Assembly (NCBI RefSeq): GCF_011761475.1
Contig: NZ_JAASRS010000001.1
Span: 248,001-312,000 of the forward strand
Length of the DNA: 64,000 nt
Source of the DNA: Saccharococcus thermophilus
Lineage (GTDB): Bacteria > Bacillota > Bacilli > Bacillales > Anoxybacillaceae
Direction: 5' to 3'
The notes under the pieces were generated by a model, which saw only the letters and a program-made list of their open reading frames with translations, did not search any database and was not told the origin of the DNA. Of this stretch, positions 1-8,998 are shown piece by piece. The number at the start of each line of letters is the position of its first letter. The stretch's first letter is position 1. The position numbers and the translations under genes were made by a program.

Positions 1-20
1 AATAAACACAAGGATGTCTT

Positions 21-54
21 GCCTCATCAAGCTGCTTTTGATGGGGTTTTTTCT
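21..54 (+). terminator. Rho-independent terminator of the gene upstream of parA
   Basis: CCTCATCAA (22-30) pairs with TTGATGGGG (38-46) around a short loop and is followed by a T run. It closes a + strand gene that lies before the window. The remaining bases to parA hold a possible -10 (TAAAAT, 99-104) without a convincing -35. Confidence 0.8.
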
Positions 55-140
55 TTCGGTGGCAAATAGAAAACAAGTTCATTTTATTTTTTTCATGATA
101 AAATAGACAATATGAGTAAGAATTAGAGGTAGGTGGCATC

Positions 141-902
141 GTGGGCAAAGTAATTGCAATTGCGAATCAAAAAGGCGGAGTCGGAAAAACGACGACAGCG
201 GTCAATTTAGCCGCTTGTTTAGCGCATATCGGAAAAAAGGTATTATTAGTAGATATCGATCCGCAAGGCAATGCGACAAGTGGGATCGGAATTGAAAAAG
301 GGGATGTCGATGAATGCGTTTATAACGTCATTATTGGCGATTTAAAAGCGAAAGATGTCATAAGACCAACCAATATTGAAAATCTACATATCATTCCGGC
401 TACCATTCAATTAGCGGGAGCAGAAATTGAGCTTGTATCGGTCATTTCCCGTGAAATTCGCTTAAAAAATGCGCTTGACCCTTTGCGGGAAATTTACGAT
501 TTCATCATTATCGACTGTCCTCCTTCGCTAGGGTTGTTGACGTTAAACGCGTTAACGGCGGCCAATTCCGTTCTTATTCCCGTACAATGCGAATATTATG
601 CGCTCGAAGGGCTGAGCCAGCTACTCAACACAATCCGGCTTGTACAAAAACATTTAAATCATGATTTGCGTCTTGAAGGCGTTTTGTTAACGATGCTAGA
701 CGCCCGTACGAATTTAGGCATTCAAGTCATTCAGGAGGTAAAAAAATACTTCCGCGAAAAAGTATATAACACGATTATTCCGAGAAATGTACGGCTGAGC
801 GAAGCGCCAAGCCACGGAAAACCAATCATTTTGTACGACGTAAAATCGCGGGGAGCGGAAGTGTATTTAGAATTGGCAAAGGAGGTGCTAGAGCGTGGCT
901 AA
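141..902 (+). CDS. parA: Chromosome-partitioning ATPase ParA (Soj)
   Basis: ParA-type Walker ATPase that dimerises on ATP, binds nucleoid DNA and works with ParB at parS in origin segregation; in bacilli Soj also controls DnaA and sporulation timing. The 253-residue protein has the deviant Walker A motif [12 protein letters not shown] near residues 11-22, Walker A' around DIDPQGN (39-45) and the Walker B region FIIIDCPPS near 121-129, all at the usual places for this family. The GTG start at 141 is preceded by a GAGGTAGGTGG ribosome site. The 3' end overlaps parB by 8 bases, so the two are probably translationally coupled. Length is full for the family. Confidence 0.97.
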   Translation: MGKVIAIANQKGGVGKTTTAVNLAACLAHIGKKVLLVDIDPQGNATSGIGIEKGDVDECVYNVIIGDLKAKDVIRPTNIENLHIIPATIQLAGAEIELVSVISREIRLKNALDPLREIYDFIIIDCPPSLGLLTLNALTAANSVLIPVQCEYYALEGLSQLLNTIRLVQKHLNHDLRLEGVLLTMLDARTNLGIQVIQEVKKYFREKVYNTIIPRNVRLSEAPSHGKPIILYDVKSRGAEVYLELAKEVLERG

Positions 903-1755
903 AGGTCTTGGCAAAGGCATTGACGCGCTGTTTTCCCATCTGGCGTTAACGGAAAAAGAGGAAACGATCCAAGAAGTGAGCATTGATGAGCTTCATCCGA
1001 ATCCTTACCAGCCAAGAAAAACGTTTCAGCCGGAAGCGATCGAAGAATTAAAGCAGTCGATTTTGCAGCATGGAATACTGCAGCCGCTGATCGTCCGCAA
1101 GTCGATAAAAGGGTTTGAAATCGTCGTAGGGGAGCGGCGATATCGCGCTGCGAAAGAAGCGAATTTACAGACCGTTCCCGTAGTCGTGCGGGAATTGACG
1201 GATCAACAAATGATGGAATTTGCCTTGTTAGAAAATTTGCAACGGGAAGATTTAAACCCGATCGAAGAGGCAATGGCCTATAAAATGCTGATGGACAAGC
1301 TACAGCTTACTCAAGAAGAGATTGCTAGCCGCGTGGGAAAAAGCCGTCCCCATATCGCCAACCATCTCCGTCTGTTGTCATTGCCAAAAGATATACAAAA
1401 GCTGATTGTAGACGGAACGTTGACAATGGGGCATGGCCGAGCTCTGTTAGGATTAAAGCACAAAAATAAGATGAAATCGGTTGTCGAACGCATTATGCGC
1501 GAGCAGTTGAATGTGCGTCAATTAGAAAAACTCATTCAGCAAATCAATCAAAATGTTTCACGTGAAACACCGAGGCGAAAACCGGTGGAAAAAAGCGTCT
1601 TTTTGAAGGAAAGCGAGTCATTATTGCGGGAGAAGCTAGGAACGAATGTGACGATTAAACAAACGAGAAAAAAAGGAAAAATTGAGATCGAGTTTTTCTC
1701 TTCTGAAGATTTAGAGAGAATACTAGAGTTACTAGATGTGCGGTTGGATGAATAA
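895..1755 (+). CDS. parB: Chromosome-partitioning protein ParB (Spo0J)
   Basis: CTP-dependent sliding-clamp protein that loads at parS, spreads along DNA and recruits SMC and ParA. In its 286 residues one sees the N-terminal ParB/Srx fold with GERRYRA near residues 79-85, the central HTH around [20 protein letters not shown] (about 140-159) and a C-terminal dimerisation segment ending in [18 protein letters not shown]. The GTG at 895 follows AAAGGAGGTG and overlaps the end of parA. The linker before the C-terminal domain encodes NVSRET, which is the translation of the parS site inside the gene. A short hairpin with a T run follows the stop. Confidence 0.97.
   Translation: MAKGLGKGIDALFSHLALTEKEETIQEVSIDELHPNPYQPRKTFQPEAIEELKQSILQHGILQPLIVRKSIKGFEIVVGERRYRAAKEANLQTVPVVVRELTDQQMMEFALLENLQREDLNPIEEAMAYKMLMDKLQLTQEEIASRVGKSRPHIANHLRLLSLPKDIQKLIVDGTLTMGHGRALLGLKHKNKMKSVVERIMREQLNVRQLEKLIQQINQNVSRETPRRKPVEKSVFLKESESLLREKLGTNVTIKQTRKKGKIEIEFFSSEDLERILELLDVRLDE
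1554..1569. promoter_or_regulatory. parS centromere site inside parB
   Basis: TGTTTCACGTGAAACA is a perfect 16-bp palindrome and matches the parS consensus TGTTNCACGTGAAACA known from Bacillus. It is the loading site for ParB. The internal position in parB is the same as in B. subtilis spo0J. Confidence 0.95.
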
Positions 1756-1758
1756 AGT

Positions 1759-1789
1759 GACCATCCTATGACGGTGGTTTATTTTTTTA
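1759..1789 (+). terminator. Terminator after parB
   Basis: ACCATC (1760-1765) pairs with GGTGGT (1773-1778), with one T-G pair, and is followed by a T-rich run. It is a short, moderately stable hairpin just after the parB stop codon. Confidence 0.6.
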
Positions 1790-1805
1790 TTAGGAGGAAT
1801 TCATC

Positions 1806-2507
1806 ATGGTACTATTAGGAACCATTGTCAACGGAATATGCATTGCAATTGGATCATTGTTAGGAAAAATATTCCACCGTATTCCTGAACGAGTAAAGGC
1901 AACGGTGATGGGGGGAATCGGTCTCGCGGTAGCACTGCTCGGAATTCAAATGGGGATAAAAAGCGAACAATTTCTAATCGTCATTTTTAGTCTTGTCCTT
2001 GGCGGCGTGTTAGGCGAAATATGGGATTGGGATCAAAAACTAAACCAGCTTGGCGAATGGGTCGAGAAAAAAGTCGGAGGCAGTCAGCAAGGAAATATCG
2101 CAAAAGGATTTGTCAGCGCTACGTTATTATTTGTCATTGGCGCCATGGCGATTGTCGGCGCCCTGGACAGCGGATTGCGTGGAGACCATCGCGTTTTGTA
2201 TACAAAATCGATTTTAGATGGCTTTACAAGCATTATTTTAACGACAACGCTTGGAATTGGTGTTATTTTTTCCGCGATTCCTGTTATGATTTATGAAGGA
2301 GGCATTGCGCTGCTCGCTACCCAAATTGAACGATGGGTGCCAAAAGAAATTATCGATTCATTCATTGCCGAATCGACGGCAACAGGAGGAATTTTAATTA
2401 TGGCGATTGGTTTGAATATGCTCGGCATTACGAACATCCGTGTAGCAAATCTATTGCCTAGCATCATCGTTACTGCCTTTGCCGTTTCCATTCTTTATTT
2501 CTTTTGA
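1806..2507 (+). CDS. DUF554 family membrane protein
   Basis: Polytopic membrane protein of 233 residues, recognised as DUF554 (YdfK/YqgA type) from its glycine-rich hydrophobic pattern: an N-terminal GTIVNGICIAIGSLLGKIF, then GGIGLAVALLGIQMG, an acidic segment GEIWDWDQKLNQLG, the motif FVIGAMAIVGALDSGLRGDH near residue 120, and repeated helices to the C-terminus. About seven membrane segments are likely. The function of the family is unknown and transport has been proposed. ATG at 1806 follows TAGGAGGAATTC. It is flanked by terminators and so probably forms its own unit. Confidence 0.85.
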   Translation: MVLLGTIVNGICIAIGSLLGKIFHRIPERVKATVMGGIGLAVALLGIQMGIKSEQFLIVIFSLVLGGVLGEIWDWDQKLNQLGEWVEKKVGGSQQGNIAKGFVSATLLFVIGAMAIVGALDSGLRGDHRVLYTKSILDGFTSIILTTTLGIGVIFSAIPVMIYEGGIALLATQIERWVPKEIIDSFIAESTATGGILIMAIGLNMLGITNIRVANLLPSIIVTAFAVSILYFF

Positions 2508-2518
2508 AAAGCAAATAA

Positions 2519-2556
2519 CCCCCTTCTTGTTTATCGCAACAAAGAGGGGATTTTTT
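2519..2556. terminator. Terminator between DUF554 gene and yyaC
   Basis: An imperfect stem pairs CCCCTTCTTGTT with AACAAAGAGGGG, followed by a TTTTTT run on the + strand. It sits between two convergent genes and can also act for yyaC. Confidence 0.75.
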
Positions 2557-2564
2557 ATAAATGA

Positions 2565-3188
2565 TTACCATGGCTGACGATAATCTTTAGCAAATGTTGT
2601 ATTTGTCAAAAACTCTTTTCGGTTTAACTGCCGGTCGGCTTCGTAAATGCCGTTGGCGATCGTTTTCGCCATGTTCATCACGAGATGGAGGCGGGTGTTT
2701 TGCAACACGAAAAATTCCATAAAGCCGCTGACATTGACTACTCCTGTAATATGGACGTCGCCGACAGGAGGAAGCTGTTTATTCACTCCGGCTCCAGGCC
2801 GTACCGGTCCTTTTGCGATTGTGATCGCGCCGACGCTTTTCAGCCGGCCTAAACAGGCATCGATAGCAATCATAAACGTGTCATGGTGAATAGAGCGAAT
2901 AGCGTTGATTTTTTCTTCCAAGTTGACAGCATGGATCGGCTCTTCCAATGTTCCATATACATGAAAGTGGGAAAGATGTTTTTCTTTTAACATAGTGCCA
3001 ACAAGCGGTCCAAGGGAATCTCCTGTTGAACGGTCTGTGCCGATGCAAACAATGGCGACAGGCTGAGATAACGGATCAGGAAGTAATGAAACAAGCCGCA
3101 GCGCAATGAACGTTGAAGCCCCATGCTCATCATGAAAAACACGTTCCTTATCATCTTTCGAAGAGAAAAAAATAGATGGTATGCTCAT
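2565..3188 (-). CDS. yyaC: YyaC family sporulation protein (GPR-like, DUF1256)
   Basis: Resembles YyaC, a sporulation protein with a fold related to the spore protease GPR. Visible features are PVAIVCIGTDRSTGDSLGPLVG, a phosphorylase-like nucleophile region with conserved Asp and Ser, MIAIDACLGR in the middle and GVNKQLPPVGDVHITGVV later on, all characteristic of DUF1256. The upstream-most frame start is a TTG at 3215, but GGGAG lies about 7 bases before an ATG at 3188, so I start there, giving 207 residues. The gene is convergent with the DUF554 gene, and its place near parB matches B. subtilis. Sporulation-specific expression is inferred from the family. Confidence 0.85.
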   Translation of the reverse strand: MSIPSIFFSSKDDKERVFHDEHGASTFIALRLVSLLPDPLSQPVAIVCIGTDRSTGDSLGPLVGTMLKEKHLSHFHVYGTLEEPIHAVNLEEKINAIRSIHHDTFMIAIDACLGRLKSVGAITIAKGPVRPGAGVNKQLPPVGDVHITGVVNVSGFMEFFVLQNTRLHLVMNMAKTIANGIYEADRQLNRKEFLTNTTFAKDYRQPW

Positions 3189-3355
3189 TCGATTCACTCC
3201 CGGTTTCCCATTCAAAGTATTAACAGTATACGGAAAAAACGAAAATTATATACATATAGGTGCCTTGTTTTCGCTTATTAGTACAAATTGATTGGTAATC
3301 TTGTTAAAATAAATAGTGATGCAAAGCGTAAAACGATATAGAGGTGTAGAAAACA

Positions 3356-4261
3356 TTGGATATGGTAAAACAGAGCAAGATTTTCGACCGATTGTTTGGA
3401 TTTGCTACAGACGAAGAGTTTTGGGTCAATTTAGGGGCAGGAGCGTTAAAAATCATTTTGATTTTGGTGTTATGCACCGTTGCCAAAAAAGTGTTGACAG
3501 TAGCCGTCCATAATATTTTCAAAGTGCGGCAAAAGGCGCCGATCCGCATTTCTGAGCGGCGGGAAGCAACATTGTTAAGGCTCCTCGATAATGTGATTAA
3601 GTACGTACTATATTCTATTGCGTTGATTATGATTTTAGATACGTTGGGCGCGAAAGTACAAGCGCTTTTAGCAGGCGCGGGAATTGTCGGACTTGCTGTT
3701 GGTTTCGGCGCGCAAAGTTTAGTAAAGGATGTCATTACCGGATTTTTTATTATTTTTGAAGATCAGTTTGCGGTAGGAGACTATGTCCGCATCGGCAATT
3801 TTGAAGGATATGTGGAGGCAATCGGTTTACGGGTAACGAAAATTAAAAGTTGGACGGGAGAAATTCATATTTTGCCAAACGGAAGCATTACGCAAGTGAC
3901 GAACTACTCTCTCAGCAATAGCGTTGCTGTAGTCGATGTCAGCATTGCGTATGAAGAGGATATTGAAAAAGTAGAAGAAGCGATTAGCGAACTGCTGCCG
4001 CAATTGCCGGCAAAATACGAAGACATGGTTGCTCCGCCTGAATTGTTGGGCGTGCAAAATTTAGCTAATTCTGAAGTAGTGATGCGCATCGTCTGCGAAA
4101 CAAAACCGATGCGTCATGTTTCTGTGGCAAGAGCGATTCGAAAAGAGATAAAAATGCATTTAGATGAAAAGGGAATCGAAATTCCGTATCCACGCCTCGT
4201 TCTTCATAATCGCAATGAGCAAGAAAAACAATCTGTTCAGCAAGCCAAAGAAAACGCCTAG
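3356..4261 (+). CDS. MscS-family mechanosensitive channel
   Basis: Small-conductance mechanosensitive channel homologue of 301 residues that would release solutes on hypo-osmotic shock. Two or three N-terminal helices are followed by the pore-lining TM3 pattern, glycine- and alanine-rich AGIVGLAVGFGAQSLVKDVI near residues 105-124, then the beta domain with GDYVRIGNFEGYVEAIGLRVTK, which is the MscS signature. The C-terminal alpha-beta domain ends in a short charged tail. The TTG at 3356 has GAGGTG 9 bases upstream; an ATG at 3362 is the alternative. It is followed 21 bases later by yyzM and probably shares its transcript. Confidence 0.93.
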   Translation: MDMVKQSKIFDRLFGFATDEEFWVNLGAGALKIILILVLCTVAKKVLTVAVHNIFKVRQKAPIRISERREATLLRLLDNVIKYVLYSIALIMILDTLGAKVQALLAGAGIVGLAVGFGAQSLVKDVITGFFIIFEDQFAVGDYVRIGNFEGYVEAIGLRVTKIKSWTGEIHILPNGSITQVTNYSLSNSVAVVDVSIAYEEDIEKVEEAISELLPQLPAKYEDMVAPPELLGVQNLANSEVVMRIVCETKPMRHVSVARAIRKEIKMHLDEKGIEIPYPRLVLHNRNEQEKQSVQQAKENA

Positions 4262-4282
4262 ATAAAAGATAGGGGTGAGCCA

Positions 4283-4480
4283 ATGGAAAATAAAGAATTT
4301 GGATTATATGATATCGTGGAAATGAAAAAGCCGCATCCGTGCGGCACGAACCGCTGGAAAGTCATCCGTTTAGGCGCCGATATTCGCATCAAATGCGAAG
4401 GTTGCGCCCATAGTGTGCTTCTTCCGCGCAAAGAGTTTGTAAGAAAGCTGAAAAAAGTGTTGGTGAAGCATGAGGAGTAG
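4283..4480 (+). CDS. yyzM: DUF951 family small protein YyzM
   Basis: Protein of 65 residues that matches DUF951. It has DIVEMKKPHPCGTNRWKVIR near the N-terminus and IRIKCEGCAHSVLLPRKEF after it. The Cys of HPCG and the CEGC pair could bind a metal, which is my inference. The gene lies between the MscS gene and the yyaE/ychF pair as in other Bacillaceae. The function is unknown. ATG 4283 follows AGGGGTGAGCC. Confidence 0.88.
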   Translation: MENKEFGLYDIVEMKKPHPCGTNRWKVIRLGADIRIKCEGCAHSVLLPRKEFVRKLKKVLVKHEE

Positions 4481-4523
4481 TTTCCTCATGCTCTTTCTAT
4501 AAACGGAAAAGGGGAGGAAATTA

Positions 4524-6536
4524 ATGGGAGTAACGCACGTCACATCGTGCCCGCTAAACTGCTGGGATGTGTGCGGACTAAAAGTAACGGTTCAAGACGG
4601 AAAAGTGAAACAAGTGGACGGGGATGAAACACATCCGATTACGCAAGGGAAAATTTGCGCCCGCGGCCGTATGCTCAAAGAGCGGACGAATTCAAGTGAG
4701 CGCCTTTTGTATCCATTAAAAAAAATGAACGGTCAGTTTATGCGTATTTCCTGGGAGCAAGCGCTCGATGAAGTGGCGGAAAAAATGAGGGAAATCAAGG
4801 AACGTTACGGGACGACCTCGGTGCTTCATAGCCATGATTACGCCAATAACGGATTGTTAAAAAATTTAGACCAACGCTTTTTTAACTGCTATGGCGGCGT
4901 GACGGAACTAACAGGCAGTTTATGCTGGGGGGCGGGCATTGAAGCACAGACATGGGATTTTGGCAATTCCTATAGCCACGCTCCGGAAGATATTCAAAAC
5001 AGCCGCCACGTCGTTATTTGGGGGCGGAATGTGGCGCGGACGAATATGCATTTGTTTCAGCATCTGCTTGCGGCGAAAAAGCGGGGAACAAAGATCATTG
5101 TCATTGATCCGCTGTTTCAGCAAACGGCGCAAATCGCCGATATGTATGTATCCGTAAGACCAGGAATGGATGCGTTTTTAGCGATGGGAATTATAAAAGA
5201 AATGCTGCGCCTAGGTTTGGAAGACCGCGCGTTTATTGAACAGCATACCGTTGGGTTTGCCGACGTCGAGGCGATACTAGAAAGTATAACGATGGAAAAA
5301 ATTGAGCGGCTTACGGAAGTGGAGCGCGACGTGATGACGCAATTAGCTGTTATTTACGGACATCGCCCAACCGCTACTTATTTAGGGCTTGGCATGCAAC
5401 GATACGCGAACGGAGGCAATACGATCCGCTGGATTGACGCGCTGGTGGCGATAAGCGGTAATGTCGGCATTCCAGGGGGCGGGGCGAATTTCGGCAATCT
5501 GCAAGTCGGACAATCTTTTGATATTGCCGCACTTGCTCTTCCACAGCGAAAAACAGCTTCCCGTACGTTTACGATGATGAAACAGGCGGAAAGCATTTTG
5601 CAGGCGACAAACCCGGATATTAAAATGATCATCGTGACGTGCGGAAACCCGCTCACACAAGTGCCGAATACGAACTTAGTGAAAAAGGCGTTCCAGTCCG
5701 TAGAAACGGTCGTGGTATTCGAACAGTTTATGACGGATACTGCCGAACTGGCCGATTATGTATTTCCGGTAACGACGGTATTTGAGGAAGAAGACATTTA
5801 TTATTCGTCCATGTACCATGCTTACGTCAACTATGGACCAAAGCTTGTTGAACCGCCGGGTGAGGCAAAATCCGACCTTTGGATTTGGACGGAGCTGGCG
5901 AAACGGCTTGGTTTTGGCGCTGATTTTGCTTATACAAGGGAAGAATTTTTAAAAATGGGGTTAAAGCCATTGGAACAATACGGCATCACGCTCGAACGGC
6001 TAAAAGAGGAAAAGCATCTGCTTCTCCCGGTTCAGCCTGTGCCATGGAGCGACTACCGCTTCCAAACGCCGAGCGGAAAGTATGAGTTTACTTCCGCATT
6101 AGCAAAGCAAAAGGGAATGAATGGCAAACTGCAAATCATGTATCCAGCCGAGTCGGAAATAACGAATCCGTTATTAGCGAAAAAATACCCGTACCGTTTG
6201 TTGACGATTCACCCGCTCCGTTCGAATCATTCCCAACATTATCATCTTGTCGAAGCGATTCAAGCGGTAAAAATCGAAGTGGCAAAAGATGTTGCGGAAG
6301 AAAAGGGATTGTCAGAAGGAGATAAGGCAAGGGTGTTCAACGATCGCGGCGAATTAATAGGAACGGTAAAAATTCTTGCTAAAGCCCATCCGAAAACGAT
6401 CAATATTGATGAAGGACAATGGGCGAAATTTGGCGGTGCGGTCAATGTGTTGACATCGGACCGCGAATCGGACAACGGGCGCGGCAGCACTTTATACGAC
6501 TGTTTAGTCAATATCGAAAAGGTGGAAAATGACTAG
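4524..6536 (+). CDS. yyaE: Molybdopterin oxidoreductase YyaE (FdhF/DMSO-reductase family)
   Basis: Cytoplasmic molybdopterin-dependent oxidoreductase of 670 residues without a visible Tat signal. The N-terminus has the [4Fe-4S] ligand pattern CPLNCWDVC with a fourth cysteine in GKICARGR (about residue 45). The segment GGVTELTGSLCWGAG (near 120-134) is the usual pocket for the Mo ligand region, and the C-terminal molydopterin-dinucleotide-binding domain shows HPLRSNHSQHYH and the ending IDEGQWAKFGGAVNVLT. The substrate cannot be read from the sequence. The gene is the positional equivalent of B. subtilis yyaE. ATG 4524 follows GGGGAGGAAATTA. It ends before the true start of ychF. Confidence 0.88.
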   Translation: MGVTHVTSCPLNCWDVCGLKVTVQDGKVKQVDGDETHPITQGKICARGRMLKERTNSSERLLYPLKKMNGQFMRISWEQALDEVAEKMREIKERYGTTSVLHSHDYANNGLLKNLDQRFFNCYGGVTELTGSLCWGAGIEAQTWDFGNSYSHAPEDIQNSRHVVIWGRNVARTNMHLFQHLLAAKKRGTKIIVIDPLFQQTAQIADMYVSVRPGMDAFLAMGIIKEMLRLGLEDRAFIEQHTVGFADVEAILESITMEKIERLTEVERDVMTQLAVIYGHRPTATYLGLGMQRYANGGNTIRWIDALVAISGNVGIPGGGANFGNLQVGQSFDIAALALPQRKTASRTFTMMKQAESILQATNPDIKMIIVTCGNPLTQVPNTNLVKKAFQSVETVVVFEQFMTDTAELADYVFPVTTVFEEEDIYYSSMYHAYVNYGPKLVEPPGEAKSDLWIWTELAKRLGFGADFAYTREEFLKMGLKPLEQYGITLERLKEEKHLLLPVQPVPWSDYRFQTPSGKYEFTSALAKQKGMNGKLQIMYPAESEITNPLLAKKYPYRLLTIHPLRSNHSQHYHLVEAIQAVKIEVAKDVAEEKGLSEGDKARVFNDRGELIGTVKILAKAHPKTINIDEGQWAKFGGAVNVLTSDRESDNGRGSTLYDCLVNIEKVEND

Positions 6537-6615
6537 TGCAAGAAGGCGCTTGTCATTTTCTTTTGGAGTCACTATAATGAGGAAAGATGCGACCGGGAAA
6601 GAGGGAGTGGAATGT

Positions 6616-7716
6616 ATGGGATTGACAGCTGGAATCGTCGGGTTGCCAAATGTCGGCAAGTCGACGCTATTTAATGCGATTACGAAGGCAGGAGCAGAGT
6701 CTGCCAATTATCCTTTCTGTACCATTGAGCCAAACATCGGCATTGTCGAAGTGCCGGATGAACGGCTAAAAGTGTTGACGGAAATGTTTAAGCCGAAGCG
6801 CACGGTACCAACAGTGTTTGAATTTACCGATATCGCTGGCATCGTTAAAGGGGCAAGCAAAGGAGAAGGGCTTGGCAATAAATTTTTATCGCACATTCGC
6901 CAAGTCGATGCAATCTGCCAAGTTGTCCGCTGTTTTACGGATGAAAATATCACCCATGTAGCGGGAAAAGTCGATCCGCTTGCCGATATTGAAACGATCA
7001 ATTTAGAGTTAATTTTGGCCGACTTAGAAACGGTGGATAAACGAATCGACCGCGTCGGCAAAATCGCCAAACAAAAAGATAAGGATGCCGCTTTTGAATA
7101 TGATATTTTATTGCGCTTAAAAGAAACCTTTGAGGCTGGAAAACCTGCGCGTACCCTTTCTTTTACAGAAGAAGAAATGAAAGTGGTAAAACAGCTTCAT
7201 TTATTAACGATTAAACCAATGTTATATGTAGCTAACGTCGGTGAAGAAGACGTGGCGAACCCAAACAGCAATCCGTTTGTGCAGCAAGTTCGCGAATTTG
7301 CAAAAAGCGACAATGCGGAAGTTATTGTCGTGTGCGCAAAAATTGAAGAGGAAATCGCGCAATTGGACGATGAGGAAAAAGAGCTGTTTTTACAAGAACT
7401 TGGCATTGAACAATCAGGACTCGATCAATTAATTCGCGCATCGTACAGCTTGCTTGGTCTGGCGACATTTTTCACCGCGGGAGAACAAGAAGTGCGTGCC
7501 TGGACGTTCCGTAAAGGCATGAAAGCACCGGAATGCGCGGGAATTATTCACTCTGATTTTGAACGCGGGTTTATTCGCGCCGAAACGGTTTCATACGAAG
7601 ATTTAGTTGCAGCGGGATCGATGGCAGCGGCGCGCGAAGCTGGAAAAATCCGCCTTGAAGGAAAAGACTACGAAGTGCAGGATGGCGATATTATTTATTT
7701 CCGCTTTAATGTTTGA
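6616..7716 (+). CDS. ychF: Redox-regulated ATPase/GTPase YchF
   Basis: Obg-family P-loop protein (YyaF in B. subtilis) linked to ribosomes and oxidative stress; in the family it prefers ATP. The 366-residue protein has G1 GLPNVGKSTLFNAIT at residues 8-22, G3 DIAGIVKGASKGEGLGN, the diagnostic NxxE-type G4 variant (YVANVGEED) and a C-terminal TGS domain ending KDYEVQDGDIIYFRFNV. The frame is open from 6529, but the conserved start MGLTAG and the GAGGGAGTGG ribosome site put the start at the ATG 6616; this removes the apparent overlap with yyaE. Confidence 0.96.
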   Translation: MGLTAGIVGLPNVGKSTLFNAITKAGAESANYPFCTIEPNIGIVEVPDERLKVLTEMFKPKRTVPTVFEFTDIAGIVKGASKGEGLGNKFLSHIRQVDAICQVVRCFTDENITHVAGKVDPLADIETINLELILADLETVDKRIDRVGKIAKQKDKDAAFEYDILLRLKETFEAGKPARTLSFTEEEMKVVKQLHLLTIKPMLYVANVGEEDVANPNSNPFVQQVREFAKSDNAEVIVVCAKIEEEIAQLDDEEKELFLQELGIEQSGLDQLIRASYSLLGLATFFTAGEQEVRAWTFRKGMKAPECAGIIHSDFERGFIRAETVSYEDLVAAGSMAAAREAGKIRLEGKDYEVQDGDIIYFRFNV

Positions 7717-7718
7717 TA

Positions 7719-7747
7719 TTGCTTATCCTTCCTGGCCATGATATAAT
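7719..7747 (+). promoter_or_regulatory. Promoter of rpsF operon
   Basis: TTGCTT (7719-7724), a 17-base spacer and TATAAT (7742-7747), with TGA directly before the -10 giving an extended -10. Transcription would begin near 7754, ahead of the S6:S18 leader. Confidence 0.75.
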
Positions 7748-7773
7748 CAAAAAACGTGAGTAATGTTTTATTG

Positions 7774-7815
7774 CTCCTTGCCCTTTATCAAAAGGGCCGT
7801 TTAGACCAAAAGGAG
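7774..7815 (+). promoter_or_regulatory. S6:S18 autoregulatory leader of rpsF
   Basis: An outer stem CTCCTT (7774-7779) pairs with AAGGAG (7810-7815), which is the rpsF ribosome site. An inner 7-bp stem GCCCTTT (7780-7786) pairs with AAAGGGC (7791-7797), and the single-stranded strand after it begins CCGTTTAGACC. The CCG beside the inner stem and the sequestered SD match the ribosomal S6:S18 binding motif described for rpsF leaders, so excess S6:S18 should repress translation. Confidence 0.8.
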
Positions 7816-7824
7816 GTGACGAAC

Positions 7825-8112
7825 GTGAGAAAATACGAAATTATGTACATCATCCGCCCAAATATGGACGAAGAAGCAAGACAAGCTCTAGTAGAACGTT
7901 TCAATACTATTTTAAAAGAAAATGGTGCGGAAATTACAAATGTGACGGATTGGGGCAAACGCCGCTTAGCATATGAAATTAAAAAATATCGTGACGGCCA
8001 TTACATGATTGTTAATGTCGTTTCTGAACCAAAAGCGGTGCAAGAGTTTGACCGTTTAGCGCGAATCAGTGATGATATTATCCGTCATATCGTTGTTAAA
8101 GAAGAAGAATAA
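7825..8112 (+). CDS. rpsF: 30S ribosomal protein S6
   Basis: Ribosomal protein S6 of 95 residues that pairs with S18 on the 30S platform. The N-terminus [17 protein letters not shown] and the middle [18 protein letters not shown] are S6 signatures. The frame is open from 7756, but a strong AAAAGGAGGTGACGAAC site precedes the GTG at 7825, which gives the usual length. It is the first gene of rpsF-ssb-rpsR. Confidence 0.98.
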   Translation: MRKYEIMYIIRPNMDEEARQALVERFNTILKENGAEITNVTDWGKRRLAYEIKKYRDGHYMIVNVVSEPKAVQEFDRLARISDDIIRHIVVKEEE

Positions 8113-8139
8113 TTTTTTCCATGTTAAGAGGTGGTTCTG

Positions 8140-8634
8140 ATGATTAACCGCGTAATTCTCGTCGGAAGGTTAACGAGAGATCCGGAATTACGCTATACTC
8201 CAAGTGGGGTGGCTGTTGCAACGTTTACGCTCGCTGTCAATCGGCCGTTTACCAACCAACAAGGCGAACGGGAAGCCGACTTTATCAATTGTGTCGTTTG
8301 GCGGCGCCAGGCGGAGAATGTGGCGAATTTCTTAAAAAAAGGAAGTTTAGCCGGAGTCGACGGTCGTTTGCAAACCCGCAGCTATGAAGGTCAAGATGGA
8401 AGACGTGTATATGTGACAGAAGTGGTTGCTGATAGCGTCCAATTTCTTGAGCCGAAAAGTAGCACAGAACAGCGTGGAACGACAGCAGGCGGCTACTATG
8501 GGGAGCCATTCCCACTTGGACCAGATCAGAACCATCGCTATCCAAATGAAAAAGATTTTAGTCGCATAGATGAAGATCCTTTTGCCAATGACGGCCAGCC
8601 GATCGATATTTCGGATGATGATTTGCCATTTTAA
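8140..8634 (+). CDS. ssb: Single-stranded DNA-binding protein SSB
   Basis: Essential ssDNA-binding protein for replication and repair, 164 residues. The OB fold runs through [51 protein letters not shown] and VEGR-like [12 protein letters not shown] flexible linker leads to the acidic tip DISDDDLPF, which binds partner proteins. The start is the ATG at 8140, after AAGAGGTGG; the GTG at 8131 lies within that ribosome site. It sits between rpsF and rpsR as in all bacilli. Confidence 0.97.
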   Translation: MINRVILVGRLTRDPELRYTPSGVAVATFTLAVNRPFTNQQGEREADFINCVVWRRQAENVANFLKKGSLAGVDGRLQTRSYEGQDGRRVYVTEVVADSVQFLEPKSSTEQRGTTAGGYYGEPFPLGPDQNHRYPNEKDFSRIDEDPFANDGQPIDISDDDLPF

Positions 8635-8928
<294 letters not shown>

Positions 8929-8932
8929 GAAA

Positions 8933-8967
8933 AAAAGCAGTAAGGGGGATGTCCTTACTGCTTTTTC
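8933..8967 (+). terminator. Terminator of the rpsF-ssb-rpsR operon
   Basis: AGCAGTAAGG (8936-8945) and CCTTACTGCT (8953-8962) form a perfect 10-bp stem, followed by TTTTCTT. Confidence 0.92.
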
Positions 8968-8998
8968 TTATGTTTAAATTTCAAGAAGGGAGGCACGG

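Noticed and set aside
3304-3735. - strand ORF opposite the MscS gene
   Set aside because: It is the antisense shadow of the channel gene; no ribosome site and no family pattern.
6529-6615. N-terminal extension of YchF overlapping yyaE
   Set aside because: The frame is open, but the family start and a good ribosome site are at 6616.
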